A stretch of 64,000 nt of DNA from NCBI GenBank assembly GCA_015178975.1, contig WHVD01000024.1, positions 806,001 through 870,000 on the forward strand, in the 5' to 3' direction. Made by a program: the position numbers and the translations under genes. The DNA comes from Hysterangium stoloniferum. Its lineage: Eukaryota; Basidiomycota; Agaricomycetes; Hysterangiales; Hysterangiaceae. Positions 1 to 11,899 of the stretch are shown here, piece by piece (positions within the stretch are counted from its first letter, which is position 1; every line of letters starts with the position of its first letter). The notes under the pieces were generated by a model, which saw only the letters and a list, made by a program, of their open reading frames with translations, ran no database searches and was not told where the DNA came from.

Positions 1-163
1 TCCTATATTCGACTCACTTTGCAGCGGGGGTTGCAGATGTTATAAAGTTACATGATTTGAACCGATGTAAGAACGCATATAGTCACTTTGTATTATCGCC
101 GTGAGCTCTGTAGTTGTCCCCGTACATGTGTTGGATACCTTTCGAGGCACTAGCCGTGCCTAG
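1..163 (+). CDS. 3' end of an amplified-family gene copy, cut by the window edge
   Basis: The first 66 bases read in frame as the end of an exon (ending FAAGVADVIKLHDLNR). A 47-base intron with standard borders follows (GTAAGAACGC to CTGTAG, 67-113), then a short last exon to a TAG at 161-163, whose product ends LDTFRGTSRA. The same exon-intron-exon tail recurs behind the other copies of this family (about 5.3-5.5, 11.26-11.42, and on the minus strand 14.68-14.8 and 19.72-19.87 kb). The reading frame and the intron borders are mostly kept there, which is why I read it as coding. The body of this copy would lie just left of the window. Function is unknown. Inference rests on comparison between copies inside the window only. 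Confidence 0.5.
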
Positions 164-770
164 ACTAACATCCGGATCATGAACGACACTTGCTTAAATA
201 CGATATCACTGAAGGTCTAAAAAAGGCTTCCCCCATCACCATTTCGATGCATGTCTCTTTCAGGGTCATCATACCTTCAGGCCAGTGTTAAGTTGACAAG
301 ATCCATGAATCTTCAAACTGAGGGTCTTCACACCGTGCGAGGCAATGTGTTGGGGGAATTCCTTAAACTAATTTTCTCCGATTGAAAACTTGACACTACA
401 GTTGCCATAGGTCGATCAATATAAGAGTTTATATAGTTATTTTTCACCACCACTATGAGTTCTGCATGTTGCACGCGTTGATGCTATACTTGCATTGAGT
501 ACACTTGCGGGAACCACCCATGGCTAGACTGACATCGTAATTATGAATGACAATAATTTCAACAGAAGCCGGTTGAGAGCTGTATGAAGCTACATAATTT
601 GACGCAATGTAAAAGCACAGATAGTGACTTGTAATGATCACTACGAGATTCTTTCGAGGGGTGTTAAATATATTCCGAGGACTACCCATCGTTGAAATCA
701 CATTGCATATACTAGGGATAACAATTTCAGTCGAATACCACGACGACATCTCAAAAAGGGCGGTCACATC
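60..770 (+). repeat. Three divergent tandem repeats of the last intron and exon
   Basis: Three related stretches of about 120-150 bases start near 67, 415 and 600. Each has a TAAGAAC- or TAAGAG-like start, a CATATAGTCAC-like core, a GAG(C/T)TCTG-like acceptor region, and a block resembling the last exon (ACACTTGCGG, CTAGACTGACATC). The same triplet recurs in the next unit at about 5356, 5700 and 5885, and inverted near 14.5-14.8 and 19.2-19.9 kb. Only the first repeat keeps good splice borders. The rest look like decayed duplicates of the gene tail. Confidence 0.5.
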
Positions 771-916
771 GTTATTCTCGTGTCATTTTTTTGGGAGAAC
801 AGGAAGCTGGGCCAACCCAACGTACATGATAAAAACACCGACACTTCTTCACATGTCGTGAACTTTCACCTTGGATAAGAGAGAAAGTAGCTCGTAGTCA
901 TGTCAGGGGGGATCAC

Positions 917-1200
917 ATGAGTCCGTACCGGCCGCGGTTGTCGGATGGAAAACCAGTCGCCATTACGCGGAAGCCAATAAGATCTGGATCTTCTGACCTG
1001 AATTCGCGTGTAGCGCAGCTCAAGATCTCGATACCGTCACAATTCTGGTTTGCTTGCTTCCATATCAAGTCATCAAGACAAAATGCACAGCGCATCAACA
1101 ACCGGCTCACCATTGAGTGTCTTGAACATTTAGCTTTCCTCGGCGTCCCCTTCCTTTTTGTGGTGGACATACCTTTCACTGATGTATGAGTAGCTTTTCC
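917..1200 (+). pseudogene. Fragment of a divergent subfamily of the amplified gene
   Basis: An open stretch of 90 codons on the plus strand resembles the exon 4 module of copies A-D. It shows LSDGKPVAITRKPIRSGSSD in the place of the VCGEHIIALTLKLIAGSSD of copy A, and ends ...VPFLFVVDIPFTDV. The closest relatives in the window are the minus-strand fragments at about 12.2-12.6 and 41.4-41.7 kb, which share MSPYWPQ(L/F)S and the same downstream arrangement. No upstream exons of the family are seen, so this is a detached piece. Unit B has no counterpart at the matching place, so it was inserted into, or lost from, one unit after duplication. Function unknown. Confidence 0.4.
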
Positions 1201-1209
1201 TTCGAACGC

Positions 1210-3305
1210 CATATAGAGTTAAAACAATGCGGTTTCATCTGGTGAACGTCCTGCTCTATAATTTGGCACGATTTCCACTAGGTGTCGCCGGCATACTTAG
1301 AACAAACTAAGAGGAGGTTCTCACAATTTCCGCTTTTTCAGTTCTCTTTGGAAGACAATTAACCATTGCGTAGTTTGCAGGTATCTCAGAGCGCATACAA
1401 TAACATCTTATTCTTATTACAGCTTTGTGCTGAGTCCGTGGCGAACGCTAGGTCGATGATACCTTTGAATTTTTAGGACTCGGAATTTGTGACTAATAAT
1501 TAAATATACTGTAGGACTACATTTATGCCTCTCACTGGCAACAATTATTCGGGTTAAGAACACATACAGTCATGTCTGGTGCTCACTGCAACTCTGGGAT
1601 GCATTAGTGGCGAGGATTGTGTCGATGATACGTTTAACTTTGTAGAACTTATTTTTGTGACCTATAATTGAATATAATGTGGGAGTACATATACATCTCA
1701 CAGACAGGACATGATCCTGGATTGTTTGTTCCACCATACCCAAGTTGTATTGTCGCCCAGAATGACACCGATGGCACTCTGAATAGATATCTCTGTCCTT
1801 TAGTTATCCCAAAGAGATTGGGAAGAATATATTTGGGTTGTCCTACTGCGCTGAATACTATCCCCAGGGTCATGACATTATGATGCATTACTTTGGCAAG
1901 TGTCGTAGCTTCCGCCCATATTGTGATACCGATAGCCAATGCTTAGCTTAGAAGTTTTTATTGACTCAGAGTGGCTTATTAATTTCCAGATTGACAAATC
2001 ATAAAAAATGAGAAAATGAAAGTTGGATTCGGGCAACAAACTCAGAGCTGCGATGAATGACTATCGTGTGGAAATGAAAAGGGACTGTCACAGAGACATT
2101 TTTGGAGCTAAAAGGAAAGTGAAGTGACCAGCAATGAAGGGGGCGGTAATATGGCAGACAAGGGCCGCAGATACACATAGCCCAGCATGGTAAATCTTGA
2201 CATACCGGAGTGCTCTGCCTGGAATACGTCAAGCTACGCGCGGGTCACAATAAGTGATCTTCCTTGGCATTGTTACTTCTAAGAGCATTCTCCACGCATC
2301 AATAGTGTGAGACTGGGAGGAACCATTCCACTCAAACCGAAATATAATATTGAGGCTATCTGTCAGAAAGTGTTGAATTAATACAACCACTGATGGACCT
2401 GCCCCCCCCCCCCCCCAAGCCAGGGAAATTTAAGTCCAACACTTACGTAGCTCAATGTGTTATAACATAGGGCTGTGATAGCATGCACAAGGTTCTACAG
2501 CGGCGATGTACTCCCCATTGTTGTTTGATTGCAGCATAATCCTTTCTTGCCACACAGCTACTGTTCTCAGGGCATATATAGGGAGTGTAGGTTTCTTGTA
2601 ATTACGCTAGCCGTTTACCTCCTACGAGACACAGAGGTAAAATGGAAATTATATTTGTCTTTCCTTATGATTCATATAAGCTTCGAGAACTGATTTCAAC
2701 ACAATTAAATCGACCTTGAGAACTTCGGTGTTCCTCTTTGTATTCTTCATATTTCACAAATTTGAAGCCGCTTCATATGGCGAGGCTAAATGAAGAAATC
2801 ACATCGCTACAATAAATCCGACTCAACTATCACCTGACCTGGGTTTCTCCCTCATCAAAGTTTGGACAAAATTAAACAGGAAGCGCCCAATCTCGCCAGA
2901 TCAGGTTTAAGGTTCACACCGCCAACTTGAAGGCAGCAGCCAGGAAGCATCGCTCTTCACAGCATCTAAATTATCCACGGCTATGTCACTTCTCCAATAT
3001 CAGAAAAGTCGTATTTCTGATGCTCAAGAACACCAGAAATACTATACTATGTGACAATCGACTACACTATTATTAGATGCTCTGTGACTTCAGCGGGAAG
3101 CGTAAAAAAGTAGTGAGATAGGTTAGAACACTGGAGCCTATATGGTTCAAGGAAGATGGAGGGACCACGACGTCAGGGATCAACTGCTGTGAAACCTGTG
3201 TAAGCATGGCCACAAGGCTGTACCTTGGTGGAATTAACTCCCGAAATGACTGCGGCATAAAAGCGCGACACCCCCTTCGAGTCTAAGTACGACTGCTACT
3301 CACAA
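1210..3305. other. Spacer of repeat unit A, no supported gene
   Basis: This spacer matches the spacer of unit B (about 7200-9220) along most of its length, including blocks near 1960-2300 and 2750-3300. It holds an internal repeat (about 1431-1555 and 1597-1720, both with a TGTCGATGATAC or GGTCGATGATAC block) and a run of about 16 C residues at 2401-2416. A 96-codon minus-strand open stretch at 1649-1939 looks protein-like in composition but is not kept in unit B, so I do not call it a gene. A TATA-like CATAAAA lies at about 3256, some 50 bases before the ATG of copy A, and unit B has CATAAA at the matching place. Confidence 0.5.
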
Positions 3306-5154
3306 ATGCCTATTTTAAACGAGACGACGCTGATGAATGACGATTTGGGAACGGCTGAGTCGTGCCTTGAAGGGGTTGAGGAACTACCACCCTTACTTTC
3401 CCCAGGTGTATTGACCTCAGCGCAACAGGACCAGATGCTTGAGATGGGGATGAGGAAAAGATTCCAGTTGAATATCACGGAACGTTGGAGCTGTAATGAA
3501 GCTGGCCATGATTTATGTTACCGGCCCCCCGATGAAGAGCAGCACATACAACTGTCTGCAAAACATATAGAGGCTTGGGTTGAGGAGTTAGTGAGTAACG
3601 TATGATGCCATTTCCATGTTATTTTTATCACATCGTGGACATTGAAGTGGCAAGGGGAAACGACCTACCATGAGCCACCGACTGTTGTTAAGACGTCTTG
3701 GATATCCCACAACACGACAACCAACCTCAGCCCATATCGCAGTCATGCCAAGGACTGGGGAATGGCCTCACAGTATGTCGGGACAACTTCAATGATTGAC
3801 ATCGGGCCCGGGTATTTCTGTGGAGTCGGGTTGGAAAGGGTTGGAATGAAAGTCCTTCACATTGCCAAGATAGCTTCGCTAATTGCGAAGTTGACAATAT
3901 ACCAGCACATCACGAGTCTATTGAATCAATACGACATTAGAAAGTGTCTACACCAGCATCTCACGCCTCCAAGACTGGGAAGAGTGGTTCAAGACAGTGT
4001 TGACTTATTGAGGTAGGAATAATTCACCATCAATCTTGAATACGAAATACAGACGTCTTCGTAGACCCACATATCCACCTCAAATTCGGCGCAGAGCGGC
4101 GATTATTTTAGTGAGGTTGCCGGTGTATTCATCGTGGAGGAGCAACGTTCACACGACCCAGCTTATGGCATCTTTGGGTTCGGCCTTCTTAGGGTGTCCC
4201 GGTATTTTGTCAGATTCAGCGTCAACTGCAATTACGTCATCACTGTACAACACTTTAGTCAAGTCGCCGCTGCACACCAACTTGGATCAGGTTGCATCAA
4301 TATTTATCATAAACATTGCCGGTTCTTTTACCTATCATAATCCGTTTCACATGAGCGGCCTTCCGTATATCGCGAAAACGGTCTGCCACGTGCGCCAACT
4401 ATCTGTAGAGGAGCTCACAGCGATCAAAGGTTACTTTGAAAGGTGGTTACAACCGTGCGTCACGACATCACACATCATGTCATCCAGCCAGAGCCAAAAC
4501 AAACAGAGTCACCGGCAACTATCTCTCCATTATGACCATCCTATACCGCTTCTCGTGTGTTGCATCCACCAAGATGCATGGTTTCGAGATATTGCTGGAG
4601 CTGTATTGAGGGTTATACTGGACGCCATAAACACGCATATAGCGTCATTGACACGTCATATTGATTGGAGGACATTACATTTCCTATATTGGAGTATTGA
4701 GTGCTTGAAAACCTTCTTCGACGACAGCATGCTTCTCTCCGATCACATCAACCAGTTGAATGTGGTTTCATCGTTCATTGGGCCCATCGTGCGGTACGTT
4801 CACAATATTTGACTTTCCAGCAACGTCTTACATCTGCCTACGACACTTTCCTACAGCCTGATTCTGACGCACACGATTCCAAATTGGTATCTCCTAGTCT
4901 GTGGGGAGCACATAATCGCGTTGACTCTGAAGCTGATAGCTGGATCTTCCGACCCCGAATCCGCGTGTACTACGGTGCGCAGCCTCGATCCCATCGCCAT
5001 TCTCATTTTACTCCTTCCACATTGTGACATAATCCGCGGCTCTACCAATGACAAATACATCCGTTCCCCCCTTGAGCGTTTGTATTTCACCGTGCGTTCC
5101 TTCCTTTGTGTCGTCGCGACACCTTCCACTCGTGGGTCGGTAGGGTCTAATTAG
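3306..5154 (+). CDS. Amplified-family protein, copy A (intact)
   Basis: I do not recognise this family. Comparison of copies A, B and C gives four exons: 3306-3590, 3648-4012, 4053-4793 and 4857-5154, separated by introns of 57, 40 and 63 bases with GT...AG ends, about 562 residues. Introns 1 and 3 have exactly the same lengths in copy B. Exon 1 is acidic (LEGVEELPPL) and has a GHDLCY stretch. Exon 2 holds PGYFCGVGLERVGMKVLH. Exon 3 holds CHVRQLSVEELTAIKGY and LLVCCIHQDAWFRDIAGAVL. Exon 4 holds TLKLIAGSSD and a hydrophobic DPIAILILLLPHCD. No signal peptide or known catalytic motif is visible. The start is set by the ATG shared with copy B (MxxxNE). The exon frame stays open throughout, unlike B and C, so A may be the functional member. 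The 3' end is uncertain, because similarity between copies continues past the TAG. Confidence 0.6.
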
Positions 5155-5475
5155 ATGCCGATATGAGTTTTGGGGAAGCACGGCTGTCCTGACGAAGGTA
5201 CTGCACCATCGATTGGATGCACTTGCTACTCATTTCTCTTCGATAATGTGACACATCTCAACCAAGTCAAGAGGAGCCCAATTGCGTCGCCCTATATTCG
5301 ACCCACTTTGCAGCCGGGGTTGTAGATGTTATAAAGGTATATTATTTGAGCGGATATAAGAACGCATATAGTCACTTTGTATCATATCCGGGACTTCTGC
5401 TGTTGTCCCCATACACGTGTTAAATACATTTGAACGGACTAGTCATGCTTGGACTAACCTCCGAATAAGCGACAT
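5155..5475 (+). other. Possible extra 3' exons of copy A
   Basis: After the TAG of exon 4, similarity between copies continues through a stretch that reads VLTKVLHHRLDALATHFSS in A, ALTKVLHHRLDALPTHFSS in B and TLTKVLDHQLDTILIHFS in D. Next come a (S/N)THFAAGV-like block and the terminal intron and exon described at the window start. The donor GT of that last intron is changed to AT in this copy. In copy A the frame breaks between the two blocks, so either an unseen intron lies there or the tail is decaying. Transcript evidence would decide. Confidence 0.35.
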
Positions 5476-8400
5476 GTGATTTAAATAAGATATTGTAGAA
5501 GGTCTGAAAAAAGCCTCCCACGTCTCCATTTCGATGCATGTCTCCTTCAAGCTCATGTTCCCTTCACGCCAGTTTTGAATCGACAGGATCCATGATCTTA
5601 GAACCGACGTCCTTCACACTGTGCGAGGCACTGTTGGGTGAATTCCTTCAGCTAATTCTACTTCATTGAATACTTGAAAGGAAAGCTGCCATGGGTCGCG
5701 ACGTATCACAGCGCATACAGTCGCTTTTCACCCTCGCCGCGAGCTTAGGCGTTTATGCCATACATCCGTGCAATACACTTGCGGATACCACCAGTGTCTA
5801 GACTGTCATCCGATTTATAAAAGACAATCATTTCAACCAGAACGTGGATTTGAGAGTTGAATGAAACTACATGATTTGACTCGATTCAAAGGCGAATATC
5901 TTCACTTGTAATGATCGCTGCGAGATTCTCTAGACTGGTGTTGAATATATTGCGAGCACTGACCGTAGCTGTAGTCATATCGGATTTACTAGTGATGAAA
6001 ATTTCAATCGTATACCACTAAGACGGGTTGTCAAAAGAGGCCGTGCCACCTTTATTCTTGTGTTGTTTGCTTGCGAGAACAGGAACCCGGGCCAAGCCAT
6101 TGGACAACACGATGATCAAAATACCTGCACTTCTCATCAGTCATGACTTTTCACATTGGATGAGAGAAAGGTAGCTCATAGTTCCAATAAAATAAGCCCT
6201 GAAAAATAGCCACGATGACCGGCCCCATGGAGGTGCCAATCCACAGGAAATCCCGTTTATGTTGTGTCTCGATATTCCAGTCGTTCGCCTCACACGACAC
6301 GCGAGGAAAATTTATTTTACTCGCTATCCAAACATTTCCCCTACTCCTCCCATTTCAGTTGACTGGAGATAATTCCACCAATTGACATTTCGAATTAGTT
6401 CATTTCGAGTCTGAACAAGACAGACAATAATACGACTTAATCGTTTTACTATGTGTACCCAAGCATGAATAATTAAATGCGCGGTTTACTAATACGACCC
6501 TGACCACTTCGCATCACCAAGGATGTTCAAGTTCGACCCTAAGCCACATCGAGAAAGTCCCCTCGGAAATCCTCTTGGATTTTCCAACAGACTTGCCAAC
6601 TCTAGTAATCTTCGTTTCTTTGCTCAGGTCTCCCAGAAGATGTAAGTCGCTTGATATGGAAAGGGTACACGAGGAATCCAGTCCTCATTTGCGCGATAAA
6701 TAATTCTTTAAACTCAATGTCTTGTGGAAACAATATTGATAGTATGGATGAGGTCAAGAGCAGCCGATGATGACCGGTGAAGATGGCCTCTCTGTATTCA
6801 TACTTATTATTATTCATGTCAACATGATTACTCAAATCACAGCCCGATTTAATTCATAATTATAGCATTTATGAACTCTGGAGAGTCATCACACAGACAT
6901 ACTATTATCTGCCACAGGTGTACGGAGATGTCATAGAGGCTACGAAATTAGTGTAATAAATTAGGATGATGCTGTAAGAGTATCTTGGGGGCTAGAATAT
7001 TTAATGATGGTAATGGGCACATTTAAACATGAAGGGAATGTCATGCGGTATATACTCTGAAAGCACAGTCCCAGCATTCTAGCTGGAAATTGACTCTCCC
7101 TCTGCCTGAATTATGTAAGTGCAGCATGCCTCCTGCTGAGAATGTACAGAGCAGCTGGATTACGTTGAAATATAACCTCAAGAACTCTAAAGCTGCTATC
7201 TTATGTCGTCACAATTCACCAAACTTGTCCTAGGTGTCATGTGTGCGCTTCGAAGTAGACGATCTCACTGGTGTAGCAGTGACATCTTCTTCAACTCCAT
7301 ATCAGCGTTGGAAAGAGATTGTTTGACCTGGCGAACGCCTTGCTCCATCACTCGACACGATCTCAAATCACGTAACGCCGACATGCTTGGAACAAACTAA
7401 CTGGAGGATATTATTATTTTGCTTTTTTCAATTACTTTGGAGGGCGAATAAATATTGAATAAACCCGCTGGGTTTGAGGCAATTTGAGAGCACTTCTTCA
7501 GTGCTGAGTCCGTGACGAAAACTGCATCGATGATACCTCAGAATGCTTTTGAGATTCTTGGTTTTTGACTAATAGCTATATATATTGTAGGATTACATGT
7601 GTACATCTCAGCGGTAACAGTTATTCCTGGACCATTTTTGAGCCGAACAGAGATGTATCAGGGATTTTGGAATTTCTACACCTATTATGTAGACTCCCTG
7701 GCCACCCTACACTTCCTAGATCTATAGTAAGCTTTATACCGACTAGTAACTAGGGATTTCGCGAAAGTAGTGTGTCTAACCGAGTCTAGCCGAGCTAGCT
7801 AGCTCTCCTAGATGGCTCTAGACAATATAGACGACATACTTACTGATCTTCCCGCTTTCCTGATGTGGTCAGGAATGTTTAAACCAATCCGAGACGAGGT
7901 GCGACCATTGCCACTGTCTTCAAGGGAGTTGCTGTCATTTTCGGTCTTGCCCCAGGATACTTAAGTTTCATTGGAGTCGAGAGTGATCCCAACGGTAATC
8001 TGATGAAATATTTTGTTGCTATGCTGCTGCACTGATGATTAACCCCAGATTCATTACATTATGTTGCATTACCTTGTACCATATCCTATACTCATCTGGT
8101 GATTAAAATAGCCATCGATCAGCTAAGAAGTTCGTATGAACCTACAGACTTCATTATTTCCCTGATTAACAATCGCGAAAAATCAGAAAATGAAGCATTG
8201 ATTGGGGCGACACACTGAGATTTTCAATGACTGACCACCATGTGGCATAGGAGCGGGACCATGACAGCCACCTTTGTAAAGCTTAAAGTGGAGTGGGCAG
8301 CAACGAAGGGGCAGGTGAGATGACAGGCATACGGCGCGTGTAAGCAGAGCGGGGCATGAGAACTCTGTAAATATCGGAAGGACTCCGCCTACAATAGTTC

Positions 8401-9222
8401 AAACTACGGGTGGGTCACAATTATTGACCTACCTCGTCATCGTAGCATCAAATAATGATATCCAAATATGCCACTCAGTCAGACAGGTAATAATGAGGCT
8501 AGCGGTAAGTAAATATTACCTGACAGGGATTATACATGCAATTTCTTAATAAAAACTCTGATTGACGCACCATAATCACAATAATTCCAAGTTAGACCTT
8601 GATGTACCTCAATGAATTCTACAATGAGAAATTTGGTCTTACCTCACTCTGTGTCTAGCTCAGACGTTGCACAAATTTAAGCCGATTGATATGATAAGGT
8701 GAAGGAAGAAATCACGTTGCTTACCAGTAACCAGACAAGATTATCACTTGCCCTGGGTTTCTCCTCGTTGAAAGTTTTAATAAAATTAAACAGGCAGCGT
8801 GCATTGGCTGCAAAAGGTTTGAGGTTGACAATGCCAACTTGAAAGCAGCAGTGGGCAAGTATCGCTCTGGACTGCATTTATATTATCCATGGCAATGACT
8901 TCTCGAATATCAGAAAAGCCGTGTTGCCTTCAACTCTGACGCTCAATAATCCCCGAAATACTATATTATAGGGTGACAGTTGTCTAAACTATTATTAGAT
9001 GCTGTGTGAGCCTTCAGCGGAAGGTGAGAGAAAGTAGTAAGGTGCCTAAGTGCACTGGAGCCTATTTAGTTCAAGGAAGGTGAGGGAACTTTGCTTACGA
9101 AGGCAGGGATGACATGCTGTGAATCCTGTGTAAGCACAGCCACAAGTCTGTAGACACTCCGACTAACTGCGCCATAAAGCCCTGGCACTCCCTTCAAGTG
9201 TAAACACCACTGCTACGCACAA
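5476..9222. other. Spacer of repeat unit B, no supported gene
   Basis: The left part carries the second and third gene-tail repeats (about 5700 and 5885). The middle (about 6200-7200) has little similarity to unit A and is AT-rich. From about 7380 the sequence runs parallel to unit A again, up to the promoter region of copy B, including an HCAATA-rich block around 7500-7620. The open stretches here are short, not shared with unit A, and look like chance frames. Confidence 0.45.
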
Positions 9223-11099
9223 ATGGCTACTTTCAACGAGAGAAATCTGGGGAATAACGATGAGGCAACGGTTGAGGCTTACCTTGAAGGGGTTGAGGAG
9301 CTACCACCTTTAGTTTCCCCAGGTGTATTGAGTTCAGAGCAACGGGACCAGATAATCAAGACGGGGATGAGACAGATATTCAGAGAGAAGCTCCGAGAAC
9401 GATGGGGTTGTAACGAACCCGGTCATGATTTGTGTTATCTGGTCCCCGATCACGAGCAGCACATCAAACTGTCTGCAAACCATATAGAGATTTGGGTGGA
9501 CGAGTGGGTGAGTAAAGTATAATGCACTTTCCATGCGATCTGTGACACATGCAGCACATCTCAGTGTCAAGGAGAAACTACCTGCCATGACCCACCCACT
9601 GTCGTTAAGATATCTACCAACACGACATCCAATTTCAGCCCATACCGCTGGCATACCGAGGACTGGGGAATTATCTCACGGTATCATGGGACATCGTCAA
9701 GTGTTGAATTTATCCCCGGGTACTACTGTGGAGTCGGTATGGAAAGGCTTGGGATGAAAGTCCTTCACAGTGCCAAGACAGCTTCGCTGATGGCAAAGCT
9801 GAGAATATACCAGCAAATCATGAGTCGATTGGATAGAGAAAACCGGGCCTTTAGCAGGTTACTACACAAGCATCTCACGCTGCCAATACTGGGAAGACTA
9901 GTCCAAGAAAGTGTTGATTTAGTGAGGTAGGGATAACCCGGCGTCAATCATTAATACCCTTGAAATGCTCATATCTGAGTCGTAGACCTACATACCCGCT
10001 TCAAATTCGGAAACGAGCGTGGATGGTTTTAAATTCGTCCCCATTTTATTCACCCCCCAATATAGAGCGGAGTAACAAAGGTCACACTACCCAGGTTATG
10101 AGATGTTTGGCTAGGGGCTTCCTGGGGTGTCCCGGCGTTCATTGGTCAGATAGAGACGCGTCAACTCCGATTACGTCATCACTTTACAACGTTTTAGTCA
10201 AGTCGCCGCTGCACACCAATTTTGATGAGGTTGCATCAACATTTATTATACACATTTCCGGTTATCTAAAAGGATTTCATTATCCCTCCCTTTTTCCCCT
10301 TGTGTATATCGTGGAAACGGTCTGCCACGTGCGCCAACTATCTGTAGAGGAGCTCACAGCGATCAGAGGTTACATTGAATTCTGGTTACAACCGTGCGTC
10401 GCGACATGACATCATTTCATCCAGCCAGCCCACCAAAACCATAACAGACAGAGCCACCAGCAACTATCTCACTATTATGACGATCCTATACGGCTTCTCG
10501 TATGTTGCATCCACCAAGATGTATCGTTTCGAGATATTGCTGGAGCTGTATTGAGGGTTATACTGGACGACATAAACACGCATATAGCGTCAATGACACG
10601 TCATATTGATGGGCAGGCATCAGATTCCCTATTTTGGAGTATTTACTGCTTGAAAACCTTCTTCGACGACAGCATGCTTCTCTCCGATCACATCAACCAG
10701 TTGAATGTGGTTTCATCGTTCATTGGGCCCATCGTGCGGTACGTTCACAAGATTTGACTTTCCAGCACCGTCTTACCCCCGCCTACGACACTTTCCTACA
10801 GCCTGATTCTGACGCACATGATTCCAAATTGGTATCTCCTCTGGTGTGGGGAGCACATAATCGCGTTGACTCTGAAGCTGATAGCTGGATCTTCCGAGCC
10901 CGAATCCGCGTGTACCACGGTGCGCAGCCTCGATCCCATCGCCATTCTCATTTTACTCCTTCCACATTGTGACATAATGCGCGGCTCTACCAATGAAGAA
11001 TACATCCGTTCCCGCATTCAGTGGTTGGATTTCACCGTGCGTTCCTTCCTTTGTGTCGTCGCGACACCTTCCACTCGTGGGTCGGTAGGGTCTAATTAG
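9223..11099 (+). pseudogene. Amplified-family protein, copy B (one in-frame stop)
   Basis: Same four-exon structure as copy A: 9223-9507, 9565-9926, 9980-10738 and 10802-11099. Introns are 57, 53 and 63 bases. All splice phases fit, and the protein would have about the same length as A. Exon 2 reads on without a break (PGYYCGVGMERLGMKVLH, then ...RLVQESVDLV). Exon 3 is open except for one TGA at 10,407-10,409, which follows QPCVAT where copy A reads QPCVTT and continues. Downstream the frame is still open to the exon 4 stop, so the loss is either recent, a sequence error, or a stop that is read through. Exon 4 (LTLKLIAGSSEPESACTTV) is nearly the same as in A. Function unknown. Confidence 0.6.
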
Positions 11100-11899
11100 A
11101 TTCCGATACGAGTGTTGGGGAAGCACGGCTGCCCTGACGAAGGTACTGCACCATCGATTGGATGCACTTCCTACTCATTTCTCTTCGATAATGCGACACA
11201 TCTCAACCAAATCAAGAGGACCCCAATTGTGTCGCCTTTTATTCAATTTATTCAACCCACCTTGCAGCTGGGGTTGCAGATGTTATAAAGATATATGATT
11301 TGAGCCGATGTAAGAACACATATAGTCACCTTGTATCATCGCTGGCAGTTCTGCTGTTGTCCCCATACAGGTGTTAAATACATTTGAGCGGACTAGTAAT
11401 GCTTGACTAACCTCCGAAAGAACGACATGTGATTTAAATAGGATATTATAGAAGGTCTGAAAACAGCCTCCCCGGTCTCCACTCCGATGCATGTCTCGTT
11501 CACGCTCATGTTCCCTTAATGCCAGGGTTGAATCGATAGGATTCATGATATTAGAACCGACGACCTTCACACTGTTCGAGGCACTGTTGGGTGAATTCCT
11601 TAAGCTAATTCTACTTCATTGAATACTTGAAAGCAAAGCTGCCATTGGTCGCGACATATAAGAGCGCATACAGTCACTTTTCACCCTCGCTGCGAGCTTA
11701 GCAGGTTCCTCGCATTTATGCCATACATCCGTTGAATACACTTGCGGACACCACCAGTGTCTAGACTGTCATCCGATTTCTAAAAGAGAAACATTTGAAA
11801 CAGACCATGACTTTATGCATTCTCACCCCGAATAGAATAATAGTTTCCAGTGAGATGCATACATCTAGTCATACAATATATTTAATGATAAGTTACAAA

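Larger units (their letters stand above)
1..11800 (+). repeat. Direct tandem array of about 5.9-kb gene units
   Basis: The sequence at 5-170 (TATTCGACTCACTTTGCAGC and on) recurs at about 5294 and 11,258. The start codons of copies A and B lie 5,917 bases apart, and exons, introns and most spacer DNA align between units. The third unit begins at about 11,250 but stops matching near 11,800. Exon DNA is clearly more alike than spacer DNA, which also carries unit-specific insertions. This is a segmental tandem duplication rather than dispersed gene copies. The array probably extends to the left of the window. Confidence 0.75.

Noticed and set aside
1649-1939. Minus-strand 96-codon frame in the unit A spacer
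   Set aside because: Protein-like at first sight, but the aligned unit B spacer does not keep the frame.
4794-4820. 27-base intron ending TTTCCAG in copy A
   Set aside because: Too short, and it gives the wrong frame. The acceptor at 4,856 (TTTCCTACAG) yields a 63-base intron, fits the phase and is conserved in B and D.
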